Below are positions 44,002-54,460 of a stretch of 64,000 nucleotides of DNA, piece by piece. The notes beneath the pieces were generated by a model. It was given only the letters and a program-made list of their open reading frames with translations, searched no databases and was not told where the DNA came from. The translations under genes and the position numbers were made by a program. Within the stretch, counting starts at the first letter, position 1. Each line of letters opens with the position of its first letter. The stretch covers positions 2,239,501 through 2,303,500 of the forward strand of contig NZ_CP053564.1 of the NCBI RefSeq assembly GCF_013155125.1, given 5' to 3'. The DNA comes from Pseudonocardia broussonetiae (GTDB lineage: Bacteria > Actinomycetota > Actinomycetes > Mycobacteriales > Pseudonocardiaceae).

Positions 44002-45600
44002 GTGGTCACCGACGCGCCCGTCCGCGCCGTCCCGCCGCGCACGCCGCCGCCGGGGTGGCTCGTGCTGCGCAACGGCTGGCGCGCGCTCACCTCGATGCGC
44101 ACCGCGCTGGTCCTGCTGTTCCTGCTCGCGCTCGCCGCCCTGCCCGGCGCCCTGCTGCCGCAGCGCTCGCTCAACCAGCGCCTCGTCGACCAGTACTTCA
44201 CCGACCACCCGGCGCTGGCCCCGCTGCTCGACCGCGTCTCGGCGTTCGACGTGTTCGCCGCGCCGTGGTTCGCGGCGATCTACCTGCTGCTGATGATCTC
44301 GCTGATCGGCTGCGTCCTGCCCCGCACGGTCGACGACCTGCACGCCCTGCGCGCCCGGCCCGTCGCCGTCCCGCGCAACCTCGCCCGGCTGCCGCACCAC
44401 GGCGAGGGCGTCCTCGACGACGACCTCGACGCCGCGGCCGACCGCGTGCGCGCCGGGCTGCGCGGCTGGCGCGTCGCCGAGCGCGAGGAGGGCGGGAGCC
44501 GCACCTTCTCGGCGGAGAAGGGCTACTCCCGCGAGATCGGCAACCTGCTGTTCCACCTGTCGCTGGTGGGGCTGCTGGTCGGGTTCGCCGCCGGCAAGCT
44601 GTTCGGCTACGAGGGCCAGGTCATCGTGCCCGCGGGCGGCGGCGAGTTCTGCAACACCGGCATCCTGGGCTACGACTCGTTCCGCGCCGGCACGCTCGTC
44701 GACGGCACCGACCTCGCGCCGTTCTGCGTCCGCGTCGACGACTTCACGGCCACCTACCTGCCCACCGGCCAGCCCGACCGGTACGACGCCGCCCTGGGCT
44801 ACCAGACCGGCGACGACCTCGCCTCCGGCTCCGCCGACGCGTGGCGCTCGTTCCCGCTCGCGGTCAACAACCCGCTGCGCACCGACGGCGCGCGGGTCTA
44901 CCTGCTCGGCAACGGCTACGCGCCGGTGTTCACCGTGACCTTCCCCAACGGCGACGCGCGCACCGGCGACGTCCAGTGGCGCCCGGTCGACCAGGCGACG
45001 CTGCTGTCGGAGGGCGCCACCAAGTTCGAGCCGCCGGGCGTCACCGACGACGAGCAGCGGCGCACCGGCCAGCTCGCGATCACCGGGCTGCTCGCGCCCA
45101 CCACGTCCGGCGGCGACATCGTCACCTCGGTGTTCCCCGACCTGCGCGACCCCGAGGTCGCGATCGACGTGCTGCGCGGCGACCTCGGCCTCGACGACGG
45201 GCGCGGGCAGTCGATCTTCGAGGTCGACCAGAGGCAGGTGGAGTCGGGCGAGCTCGTCCGGGTGGCGCGCCAGAACCTCGTGCCCGGCCAGAGCCTCACC
45301 CTCGACGACGGCACGACGGTGCGCTTCGACGGCGTGCGCAAGTGGGTCAACCTGCAGATCAGCCACGACCCGGGCCAGGTGTGGGTGCTGGTCTTCGCCG
45401 TCACGATGCTGGTCGGCCTCGCGGCCTCGCTCGGGGTGCGGCGCCGCCGCTTCTGGGCCAGGCTCACCCCGTCCGACGGGCCCGGCCGTACCGTGGTGGA
45501 GCTCGGTGGGCTCGCCCGCACCGACCGCGCCGGGTACGGCGAGGAGTTCGACCGCCTGCGGGCGGACCTGCTGCGAACCGAAGTGGAGAAGGACGCCTGA
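44002..45600 (+). CDS. resB: Cytochrome c biogenesis protein ResB (Ccs1)
   Basis: 532 residues from GTG. Membrane helices at WRALTSMRTALVLLFLLALAALPGALLPQ, FAAIYLLLMISLIGCVLPRT, LLFHLSLVGLLVGFAAGKLFGYEGQ and near the end VWVLVFAVTMLVGLAASLGVRRRR, with a large outer domain between the last two. NLLFHLSL holds the conserved heme-related His. With CcsB it makes system II heme delivery. It overlaps ccsB by one base. Confidence 0.94.
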   Translation: MVTDAPVRAVPPRTPPPGWLVLRNGWRALTSMRTALVLLFLLALAALPGALLPQRSLNQRLVDQYFTDHPALAPLLDRVSAFDVFAAPWFAAIYLLLMISLIGCVLPRTVDDLHALRARPVAVPRNLARLPHHGEGVLDDDLDAAADRVRAGLRGWRVAEREEGGSRTFSAEKGYSREIGNLLFHLSLVGLLVGFAAGKLFGYEGQVIVPAGGGEFCNTGILGYDSFRAGTLVDGTDLAPFCVRVDDFTATYLPTGQPDRYDAALGYQTGDDLASGSADAWRSFPLAVNNPLRTDGARVYLLGNGYAPVFTVTFPNGDARTGDVQWRPVDQATLLSEGATKFEPPGVTDDEQRRTGQLAITGLLAPTTSGGDIVTSVFPDLRDPEVAIDVLRGDLGLDDGRGQSIFEVDQRQVESGELVRVARQNLVPGQSLTLDDGTTVRFDGVRKWVNLQISHDPGQVWVLVFAVTMLVGLAASLGVRRRRFWARLTPSDGPGRTVVELGGLARTDRAGYGEEFDRLRADLLRTEVEKDA

Positions 45601-46511
45601 TGCTCGCCCTCTACAGCGACCGCCTGTTCATGGCCGCCGTCGGTGTGTACGTGCTGGCGATGGTGCTGCACGCCGCCGAGTTCGCGGCCGCCCGCTCGGC
45701 GAAGCCCGTGCTGGTCGGCGCCGGCGGTCCGGACGGCGACGGGCGGCCCGTCGAGGAGGCCCGCCCGCGCGGCGAGCGCTTCGCCCGCATGGCCGTCTCG
45801 CTCACGGTGCTGGGCGCGCTGCTGCACCTCGGCTCGATCGTCACGCGCGGCGTCGCGGCCGAGCGGTGGCCGCTGGGCAACATGTACGAGTTCACGTCCG
45901 CGATCTGCCTGGCCGCGGTCGTCGGCTGGCTGGTGATGCTGCGCCGCTCGCCCGTCACGCGGGCCGTCGGGCCGTTCGTGCTGCTGCCCGTCGTCGTCCT
46001 GCTGTTCCTGGCCGGCACCGTGCTCTACGCGCAGGCCGCGCCCGTCGTGCCCGCGCTGCAGTCCTACTGGCTCGTCATCCACGTCACGACGATCACGATC
46101 TCGTCGGGCCTGCTGCTGGTGCCCGGCGTCGCGAGCATCCTGTTCCTGCTGCGCGGCTCGGGCCGCCTGGGCGGGCGCCTGGCCGAGCGGCTGCCGTCGT
46201 CGGACGTGCTCGACCGCCTCGCCTACCGCACCACGATCATCGCCTTCCCGCTGTTCACGTTCGCGGTCATCGCGGGCGCGATCTGGGCCGAGGCGGCCTG
46301 GGGCCGGTTCTGGGGCTGGGACCCCAAGGAGACCGTCGCGTTCGTCTCCTGGGTGATCTACGCGGCCTACCTGCACGCCCGGGCCACCGCCGGGTGGCGC
46401 GCGGCCCGCGCGGCCTGGATCAACGTGGCCGGCTTCGCGACCGTGCTCTTCAACCTCTTCTTCATCAACATGGTGGTGGCGGGCCTGCACTCCTACGCGG
46501 GTCTGGGCTGA
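45600..46511 (+). CDS. ccsB: Cytochrome c biogenesis protein CcsB/CcsA
   Basis: 303 residues. The heme-handling WWD motif is WGRFWGWDPKETVAFVSWVIYAAYLHAR; conserved His in VMLHAA-type, SYWLVIHVTTITISSG and VVAGLHSYAGLG. About eight membrane segments. It attaches heme to apocytochrome c with ResB. The genes hemL-phosphatase-tlpA-ccdA-resB-ccsB couple heme synthesis to cytochrome c assembly. Confidence 0.95.
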   Translation: MLALYSDRLFMAAVGVYVLAMVLHAAEFAAARSAKPVLVGAGGPDGDGRPVEEARPRGERFARMAVSLTVLGALLHLGSIVTRGVAAERWPLGNMYEFTSAICLAAVVGWLVMLRRSPVTRAVGPFVLLPVVVLLFLAGTVLYAQAAPVVPALQSYWLVIHVTTITISSGLLLVPGVASILFLLRGSGRLGGRLAERLPSSDVLDRLAYRTTIIAFPLFTFAVIAGAIWAEAAWGRFWGWDPKETVAFVSWVIYAAYLHARATAGWRAARAAWINVAGFATVLFNLFFINMVVAGLHSYAGLG

Positions 46512-46631
46512 GCGGACGGGACGAGGCGAGGGCCACCCGTACGCGCCTCGACCACGGGCGACGACGCGACTACCGTCGGCGTCCGTGACAGGGTTCAACG
46601 GTCGGTACGACGGGTTCGACGGGAAGCGTTG

Positions 46632-48248
46632 ATGACGGAGCGTGATTCCGAGGGCGACGGGGACTACCCCGACGGCTCGGTGGGCCGCTATGTCCGCGAG
46701 CAGTGGGGCGCCGCCCCGACCCCCCGCAAGACGAGGCCCTACGTGGCGCCGGTGCGGCACCCGGAGCCCGCGGAGGAGCCGGCGCCGGAGCCCGGTGGGG
46801 AGGCGCCCGCGGGTGACGCGTCGCTGCCGCTGCGGCCGTCCGCGCCGCCCCCGGCGCCGTCGAGCCGGCTCGACGAGCTGAGCGGGCACGACGACGTCGA
46901 CGCCTGGGCCGAGCGCGGCCGGGCCGCCGCGCACCGCGCCCCGGCCGCCCCCACCGACGCCCCGCCGCGTCGCGCACCCGACGTGCCGGACCCCCGCACG
47001 GCCGACCCGCACCCCGCCCCGGAGCGCGCGGCGGGCCCGCCGCCCCCGCGCCCGCCGCGGCCCCCGTTCGGCGCCGGGCCGTCGGGATCCGTGCCGTCGG
47101 GATCGGTGCCGTCGGGATCCGGGCCGTCGGGATCCGTACCGTCGGGAGCCGTGCCGTCGGGATCGGTGCCGCCCGCGTCCGCCCCGGTGCCCGCCCCGTC
47201 GGTCAACGGGTCCGCGCCCGCCGACCCCGGTCCGCGCACCCCGCCGCGCGGCGCCCCGCGCTGGACCGACCCGGGCGCCGTCGCCGCCCAGGAGGCCCAG
47301 CAGGCGCGCAACCCCGGGCAGCCCGACCTGTCGTCGGCGCGGCTGCTGCGCCCGACCAAGCGGCCGCCGCAGTCGGGCTGGCGCCGGCTCGTCTACGTGC
47401 TGTCCGGGCGCCTGTTCAACCCGGGGGAGAGCCCGGCCGACGTGCGGCGCCGCGAGCTCACCGTGCGCATCAACCAGCCGCTGCTGGGCTGCTACAAGAT
47501 CGGCGTGCTCAGCCTCAAGGGCGGCGTCGGCAAGACCACGATGACGGCCACGCTGGGCGCCACGTTCGCGTCGCTGCGCGGCGACCGCGTGGTGGCCGTC
47601 GACGCCAACCCCGACCGCGGCACGCTGAGCCAGAAGATCCCGCTGGAGACCAGCGCCACCGTGCGCAACCTGCTGCGCGACGCCCAGCGCGTCCGCCGCT
47701 ACACCGACGTGCGGGCCTACACCTCGCAGGGCGCGTCGCGGCTCGAGGTGCTGGCCAGCGAGCAGGACCCGGCGGTGTCGGAGGCGTTCAGCGAGGACGA
47801 CTACCGGCGCACGGTCAACCTGCTCGAGCACTTCTACAACATCGTGCTCACCGACTGCGGCACCGGACTCATGCACTCGGCCATGTACGGCGTGCTGGGC
47901 GTGGCCGACCAGCTGATCATCGTGTCGTCGAGCTCGATCGACGGGGCGCGCAGCGCGTCGGCCACGATGGACTGGCTCGACGCGCACGGCCACGGCGACC
48001 TCGTGCGCAACGCGGTGGCCGTGGTGAACAGCGTGAGCCGCTCGTCGGGCGGCGTCGACCTGGACCGGGTGGCGGAGCACTTCGCGGCCCGGTGCCGCGC
48101 GGTCGTGCGGATCCCCTTCGACGCGCACCTGCAGGAGGGGGCGGAGGTCGATCTGGACCGGCTGGAGCCGGCCACGAGGCTGGCGCTGCTGGAACTGGCC
48201 GCGGCCGTGGCCGACGCGTTCGCGTCGGCCCACAGCAGCGGCTCGTGA
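46632..48248 (+). CDS. MinD/ParA-like ATPase with long Pro-rich head (EspI-like)
   Basis: 538 residues. The N-terminal ~245 residues are Pro/Ala-rich and include PSGSVPSGS repeats coded by 15-bp DNA units near 47085-47175. The ATPase domain (from ~285) begins KIGVLSLKGGVGKTTMTATLG, the deviant Walker A near 294-303, then VVAVDANPDRGTLSQKIP and VLTDCGTGLMHSAMYGVLGVADQLIIVSS. The head plus LKGGVGKTT arrangement resembles EspI of type VII secretion loci and mycobacterial Rv0530. No ESX gene is near. Role unknown. Confidence 0.85.
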   Translation: MTERDSEGDGDYPDGSVGRYVREQWGAAPTPRKTRPYVAPVRHPEPAEEPAPEPGGEAPAGDASLPLRPSAPPPAPSSRLDELSGHDDVDAWAERGRAAAHRAPAAPTDAPPRRAPDVPDPRTADPHPAPERAAGPPPPRPPRPPFGAGPSGSVPSGSVPSGSGPSGSVPSGAVPSGSVPPASAPVPAPSVNGSAPADPGPRTPPRGAPRWTDPGAVAAQEAQQARNPGQPDLSSARLLRPTKRPPQSGWRRLVYVLSGRLFNPGESPADVRRRELTVRINQPLLGCYKIGVLSLKGGVGKTTMTATLGATFASLRGDRVVAVDANPDRGTLSQKIPLETSATVRNLLRDAQRVRRYTDVRAYTSQGASRLEVLASEQDPAVSEAFSEDDYRRTVNLLEHFYNIVLTDCGTGLMHSAMYGVLGVADQLIIVSSSSIDGARSASATMDWLDAHGHGDLVRNAVAVVNSVSRSSGGVDLDRVAEHFAARCRAVVRIPFDAHLQEGAEVDLDRLEPATRLALLELAAAVADAFASAHSSGS

Positions 48249-48293
48249 CTCCTGTCGGGGCTCTCCTCGGGGACTCTCCTCGGGGGGCGCCGG

Positions 48294-48506
48294 TCAGCCG
48301 GCCGGCGGCTCGTCCCGGCGCTTGACGCGCTCGTCGAGCTGACGCAGGAAGTCGGGATCGTCGTCCGGGCCGCTCACGCGCGGGCGGGCCGGGCCGGGAG
48401 CGGGACGCTCGCCCTGCGGGAGGGCGTCACCGTTCGCGGTGCCCATCGCCTTCCAGAGCACCAGAGCGATGATCGCCGCGCCGACGAACGCGATGAGAAA
48501 CAGCAT
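48294..48506 (-). CDS. Small single-pass membrane protein
   Basis: 70 residues: one helix MLFLIAFVGAAIIALVLWKAM, then a charged cytoplasmic tail (PDDDPDFLRQLDERVKRRDEPPAG). No known domain. The stop is 46 bases from the convergent MinD-like gene, and the start is near the end of the bldC homologue read in the same direction, so both may share a transcript. Coding is supported by clean residue composition and its position rather than homology. Confidence 0.7.
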   Translation of the reverse strand: MLFLIAFVGAAIIALVLWKAMGTANGDALPQGERPAPGPARPRVSGPDDDPDFLRQLDERVKRRDEPPAG

Positions 48507-48576
48507 GTGCACCACCTCCGCCGTCGAGGTTAGCGGAGGTGGTGCTACGTCGGGGTGAACCCGTGCGGCCGAGCGC

Positions 48577-48795
48577 TCAGCCGTGCGCGGGCGGCAGCGT
48601 GGCCTCGCTGGTGAGGTCGGCGAGCAGGCCGCGGACCTCGGACTCGCGGAAGCGGCGGTGCCCGCCGGGGGTGCGGATGGAGCCGATGCGGCCCGCGGAC
48701 GCCCAGCGCGTGACCGTCTTGGGGTCGACGCGGAAGAGCCCGGCGACCTCGCCGGGCGTGAGGAGCCGCTCGTCGCTGCTCGAGGGTGCTGCCAT
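48577..48795 (-). CDS. bldC: BldC-like MerR-type DNA-binding protein
   Basis: 72 residues. LLTPGEVAGLFRVDPKTVTRWASAGRIGSIRTPGGHRRFRESEVRGLLADL is nearly the Streptomyces BldC sequence, with VDPKTVTRWA recognition helix and GGHRR wing. BldC binds head-to-tail on direct repeats and delays entry into sporulation; in non-sporulating relatives its role is less known. Longer upstream starts are possible but ATG 48795 gives the BldC length. Confidence 0.9.
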   Translation of the reverse strand: MAAPSSSDERLLTPGEVAGLFRVDPKTVTRWASAGRIGSIRTPGGHRRFRESEVRGLLADLTSEATLPPAHG

Positions 48796-48934
48796 GGTGC
48801 GCCTCCAGGTGGTGTCCTGGTCCATCGTGACACTCGGGACCCCGGGTACTCGAACGGTTGTCCGGAGGTAAAGGGCGCCTAAAGGACGAAACGGACGAGT
48901 GTCGACCGTCCCGGGCGGGTCGTACGCTGGAGCC

Positions 48935-49204
48935 ATGACGTCTCCCTCGGCCCCGGGCCTCCTGCCCACCGTCGGGCTCTACGCGCTCGCGCGGCTCGGG
49001 CTCGTCGCCCTCGTCGCCGTGCTGCTGGTGCTCGCGGGGGTGCCGGTCGTCGTCTCCGTGCTCGTCGCGCTGATCGTCGCGCTGCCGCTGTCGATGGTGC
49101 TGTTCCGCGGGCTGCGCTCGCGGCTGGACGCGGCGCTGGCGGAGTCCTCGCGCAGGCGGTCGGTGGAGCGCGAGGCGCTGCGGTCGCGGCTGCGCGGGGA
49201 GTGA
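48935..49204 (+). CDS. DUF4229 small membrane protein
   Basis: 89 residues. Two hydrophobic helices (TVGLYALARLGLVALVAVLLVLAGV and VVVSVLVALIVALPLSMVLF) followed by a basic Arg/Glu tail. This is the DUF4229 pattern, found beside menA in actinobacteria. Function unknown. It is read divergently from bldC and converges on menA. Confidence 0.85.
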   Translation: MTSPSAPGLLPTVGLYALARLGLVALVAVLLVLAGVPVVVSVLVALIVALPLSMVLFRGLRSRLDAALAESSRRRSVEREALRSRLRGE

Positions 49205-49243
49205 GCGCAGGGACGTCGAGCCCGGGGCCCGGACGGGTCCGGG

Positions 49244-50125
49244 CTAGACGAGCGCGGTGACGGCCGCGCCCACCGCCGTGAGCACCGACCACGCGAGCAG
49301 GAGCACCCCGGTGGCGCCCAGCACGCGGACGAGCGCGCGCCCGTCGGCACCGCCGAGGACCTGGCGCGCCGGCGGCACCGCGAGCGGCAGGGCCAGCAGC
49401 GCGAGCAGCATCGGCCAGCCCCGCAGCCCGGCCAGCGCGGACAGCAGGAACGGGATCGCCACCAGCGCGACGTAGAGCCGGCGGGTGTCGGTGTCGCCCA
49501 GCACGACGGCCAGCGTGCGCTTGCCGGCGACGGTGTCGGTCGGGATGTCGCGCAGGTTGTTGGCCACGAGCACGGCGCAGGCGAGCAGTCCGACCCCGAC
49601 CGCACCGACCACGGCCAGCGGGTTGGGCGGGCCGCTCTGCGTGAGCACGGTGCCGAGCACGGCGACCGGCCCGAAGAACACGAACACGGCGACCTCGCCG
49701 AGGCCCGCGTAGCCGTAGGGGCGGGAGCCGCCGGTGTAGAACCAGGCGCCCGCGATGCACAGCGCGCCCACCGCGATCAGCCACCACTGCCGCGACAGCG
49801 AGACCAGCGTCAGCCCGGCCAGGCCGGCCACGGCGAAGCAGCCGAACGCCACGGCGCGGACGGTGGTGGCCGCGGCGAGCTTCGAGCCGACGAGGCGCAG
49901 CGGGCCGACACGGTCGTCGTCGGTGCCGCGGATGCCGTCGGAGTAGTCGTTGGCGTAGTTGACGCCGACGACCAGGGCGACGGCGACGAGCAGCGCCAGC
50001 AGCGCCCGCCCGGGGGCGACGGTGCCGGCCCCCACGGCGACCCCGGTGCCGACCAGGACCGGGGAGACGGCGGTCGGCAGGGTGCGGGGGCGGGCGCCCT
50101 GCACCCACTCGCTCAGCGTGGCCAC
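49244..50125 (-). CDS. menA: 1,4-dihydroxy-2-naphthoate polyprenyltransferase
   Basis: 293 residues with about eight membrane helices. The prenyl-diphosphate Mg motif is NYANDYSDGIRGTDDDR; the second Asp-rich motif is NNLRDIPTDTVAGKRTLAVVLGD. WVQGARPRTLPTAVSPVLVGTG is the family start. It attaches the polyprenyl tail in menaquinone synthesis. MenE and MenB are in the same window. A palindrome separates it from the leftward secreted-protein gene. Confidence 0.95.
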   Translation of the reverse strand: MATLSEWVQGARPRTLPTAVSPVLVGTGVAVGAGTVAPGRALLALLVAVALVVGVNYANDYSDGIRGTDDDRVGPLRLVGSKLAAATTVRAVAFGCFAVAGLAGLTLVSLSRQWWLIAVGALCIAGAWFYTGGSRPYGYAGLGEVAVFVFFGPVAVLGTVLTQSGPPNPLAVVGAVGVGLLACAVLVANNLRDIPTDTVAGKRTLAVVLGDTDTRRLYVALVAIPFLLSALAGLRGWPMLLALLALPLAVPPARQVLGGADGRALVRVLGATGVLLLAWSVLTAVGAAVTALV

Positions 50126-50186
50126 GGGGGAACGCTATCCGGCGGCCCGGGAGCGCGGTCCGGCCGGGAGTGGCGGCGGCTCGGGA

Positions 50187-50243
50187 GTTGCAGGAAGGCC
50201 ACCTTGCTCACGGGAATCGTCAGCAAGGTGGCCTTCCTGCAAC
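50187..50243. repeat. Dispersed palindrome copy 3 (terminator-like hairpin)
   Basis: Perfect 22-bp arms at 50187-50208 and 50222-50243 with a 13-base loop. The left arm begins GTTGCAGGAAGGCCAC, related to the arms at 14091 and 38104 (GCAGGAAAGCCAC). It lies just past the stop of the leftward secreted-protein gene and before menA. Confidence 0.85.
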
Positions 50244-50254
50244 AGGGGAGCGGG

Positions 50255-51805
50255 TCAGGAGGGGGTCGCGGGCGTCGCCGTCGCGCCGGCCGAGCTGCCG
50301 CGCTCCGCGCTCGCCGCACCCTCGACCACCGCCGGGGCGCCCTCGGGGGCCGGGCCGGGGGTGCCGGTCGGGCCGGGGGCGTCCGACGGGCCGGGGACGT
50401 CGGTCGGGACGATCGCGGGGGCCGGGGAGGGTGCGTCGGTCGGGGAGAATGCGTCGGTCGGGGCAGGTGCGTCGGTCGGGGTGGGCGCGCCGGTCGCAGT
50501 GGCGGCGTCCGTCGGGGAGGCCGTGTCGGTCGGGCCCGTGATCCCGAGGTCGGTGGCCGCCGCGGCGCCGGACTGCGCCGGTGCGGCGGTGGGGGTGTCG
50601 GCGGTGCAGGCGGCGACGTCGTCGGCGTCGCTGACGTCCTGCGCCCCGATGTACTGGTCGGCGCCGATCCGCAGCCACCGGTCCGAGCCCGACGTCGTCG
50701 CGCACTCCACCGGCACGGCCGCGCGCTCGGCGGCCACGCCCACGACCTCGGCGGCCGCGTCGGGCGCCGCGAGGACGTCGACCGGGGACTCCGAGCTCAC
50801 CAGCGACAGGCGGACCGAGCCGGTCCACAGGTAGTCGACGCTGACCCACGCGTTGTCGGTCAGGCCCAGCGCGTCCCAGAACAGGCCGTCGCCGAGGTCG
50901 ATGCCGGCGGGGTTGGAGGGCGTGCGGCCGTACTGGTCGCGGCCGCCGTTGTAGCCGTCGGTGTGCGCGGCCTGGGCCTGCGGCACGCCCTGCGGGAGGT
51001 CCTTCCACTCCTGGCGCTGGTCGGAGGGGTTCCAGTAGTCGTCGCGGGTGTTCCAGGGGCCCACGTCCCACACCGGCGCGAACGCGCAGCGGCCGTTGGG
51101 GGCGCACACCTTGACCGAGTAGTCGCTGGTGTTCCGCGGGGCGAGCGCGCGGCGCGAGGGCAGGGCGACGAAGTGGTCGCGCTCGGCGATCACGTGCCCG
51201 TTGGCCGTGGTGCCGCCGGCCAGGCCCTCGCGGGTGGCGAAGACGCGGTAGTTGAGGGTCGCGGTCTCGACGACGGCCTCGGTGCGCGCCGCGGCGGGGT
51301 GCGCGGTGACCGTGACGCCGCGGACGGCGGGCTCCGCGGCGGGGTCGCCGGTGAGGACGAGGCGGGTCTGCACCTCCGACGTGGGCTCGGGCAGGGTCGC
51401 CGTGCCGGTGGTGGGCGTGGTGCCGGTCGTGGGGACCCACTCGGTCCAGCCGCCCGACGCGCGGCGCCCGCGGACGTCGACGGCGGCGGTGCTGCCCTCG
51501 GGCAGGTCGCCGTCGACGGCGGTCTCCACGCGGTCGGTGCGCATCCCGAGCGCGTGCGTCGGCAGCGTCAGCAGGCCGGTCGGGACCGGCGTGCCGTCGG
51601 AGTCGGCCGGGAGCAGGTGGGTGCCGGCGTGGTCGAGCCGCGCGGTGCCGCCGTCGACGACGACCCCCGCGCTCTCGCCGGCGACCAGGTCGGGGCTCCA
51701 CACCGACGCCGGGACGGCCTCGGCGGCCGCCGCCGGCGCTGCCGTGCCGAGCGCGAGCGCGCCGACGACGGCCAGCAGGGTGGCGGTGCGCAACCTCATC
51801 CGCAT
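50255..51805 (-). CDS. Secreted double-psi beta-barrel-like protein with Thr/Pro tail
   Basis: 516 residues. The signal ends near AAPAAAA (~27). The middle (SDYSVKVCAPNGRCAFAPVWDVGPWNTRDDYWNP, then DGYNGGRDQYGRTPSNPAGIDLGDGLFWDALGL) has the RlpA/DPBB pattern seen in actinobacterial secreted proteins, with a Cys pair. A later CATTSGSDRWLRIGADQYIGAQDVSD stretch looks like an SH3-type segment. The last ~90 residues are PTDA/PTP-rich repeats. Likely an extracellular wall-associated or lytic protein. Function not determined. Confidence 0.78.
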   Translation of the reverse strand: MRMRLRTATLLAVVGALALGTAAPAAAAEAVPASVWSPDLVAGESAGVVVDGGTARLDHAGTHLLPADSDGTPVPTGLLTLPTHALGMRTDRVETAVDGDLPEGSTAAVDVRGRRASGGWTEWVPTTGTTPTTGTATLPEPTSEVQTRLVLTGDPAAEPAVRGVTVTAHPAAARTEAVVETATLNYRVFATREGLAGGTTANGHVIAERDHFVALPSRRALAPRNTSDYSVKVCAPNGRCAFAPVWDVGPWNTRDDYWNPSDQRQEWKDLPQGVPQAQAAHTDGYNGGRDQYGRTPSNPAGIDLGDGLFWDALGLTDNAWVSVDYLWTGSVRLSLVSSESPVDVLAAPDAAAEVVGVAAERAAVPVECATTSGSDRWLRIGADQYIGAQDVSDADDVAACTADTPTAAPAQSGAAAATDLGITGPTDTASPTDAATATGAPTPTDAPAPTDAFSPTDAPSPAPAIVPTDVPGPSDAPGPTGTPGPAPEGAPAVVEGAASAERGSSAGATATPATPS

Positions 51806-51933
51806 GCTGAGAACTCCCGTGTGGTGTCTGTGACTGCTGGTGCTGGTGTTGCTTCTGATGGCGCAGCAGACCGGACGGAGGAGTAGTGGTCAATCAACTG
51901 AGAGTGAGCGCACCGAACTGATGGCGCTCCCCG

Positions 51934-53049
<1,116 letters not shown>

Positions 53050-53202
53050 GCCCCGAGTCCACACCGTGGCCGTGGCCGGGGCCCGATCGGGGCACCCGCC
53101 GCCCGGGACCGTGACGGTCCGTGCCGATCGCGCCACCCACACGGGGAGCCCGCTCACGCGGACGGGACGCAACACCGCAGCTCACGGGCCCGATAAGCAG
53201 GC

Positions 53203-53397
53203 ATGGAGATCATGAGCTGGGCCGCGGCCGGGGTGACGGCGTGGATGGCGCTGTCCGTGCCGCTCGCTCTCCTCGTGGGTGCGGCGATCCGGGCCGGCGC
53301 CGCGGGCGGGCAGCGGACCACCCTGCGGCGCCAGCCCGCCTACCAGCGGCACGGGCTGGGCTGCGCCGGCGGGCGGATGGTGCGCGGGGTGGCCTGA
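53203..53397 (+). CDS. Small hypothetical membrane protein
   Basis: 64 residues with one hydrophobic helix (SWAAAGVTAWMALSVPLALLVGAAI) and a basic Arg/Gly tail. No homology recognised. It fills the gap between divergent menE and convergent menB and ends 18 bases before the menB stop. Ribosome-binding site is weak, so support is moderate. Confidence 0.5.
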   Translation: MEIMSWAAAGVTAWMALSVPLALLVGAAIRAGAAGGQRTTLRRQPAYQRHGLGCAGGRMVRGVA

Positions 53398-53414
53398 GGC
53401 CCGCCGCCGGGAGA

Positions 53415-54323
<909 letters not shown>

Positions 54324-54460
54324 GGCCCGCACCTTACGGATCGCGTGCGCGGAGTCCGTGCACACCGTGCCGTCGGCGTGCACACGCCGGGAGCCGTGCA
54401 CCGCGGCCACCGGGTGTGCACGGCCGCGCGGGGTGGCGGCCGGTCTGCGAGGCTGGGGTC

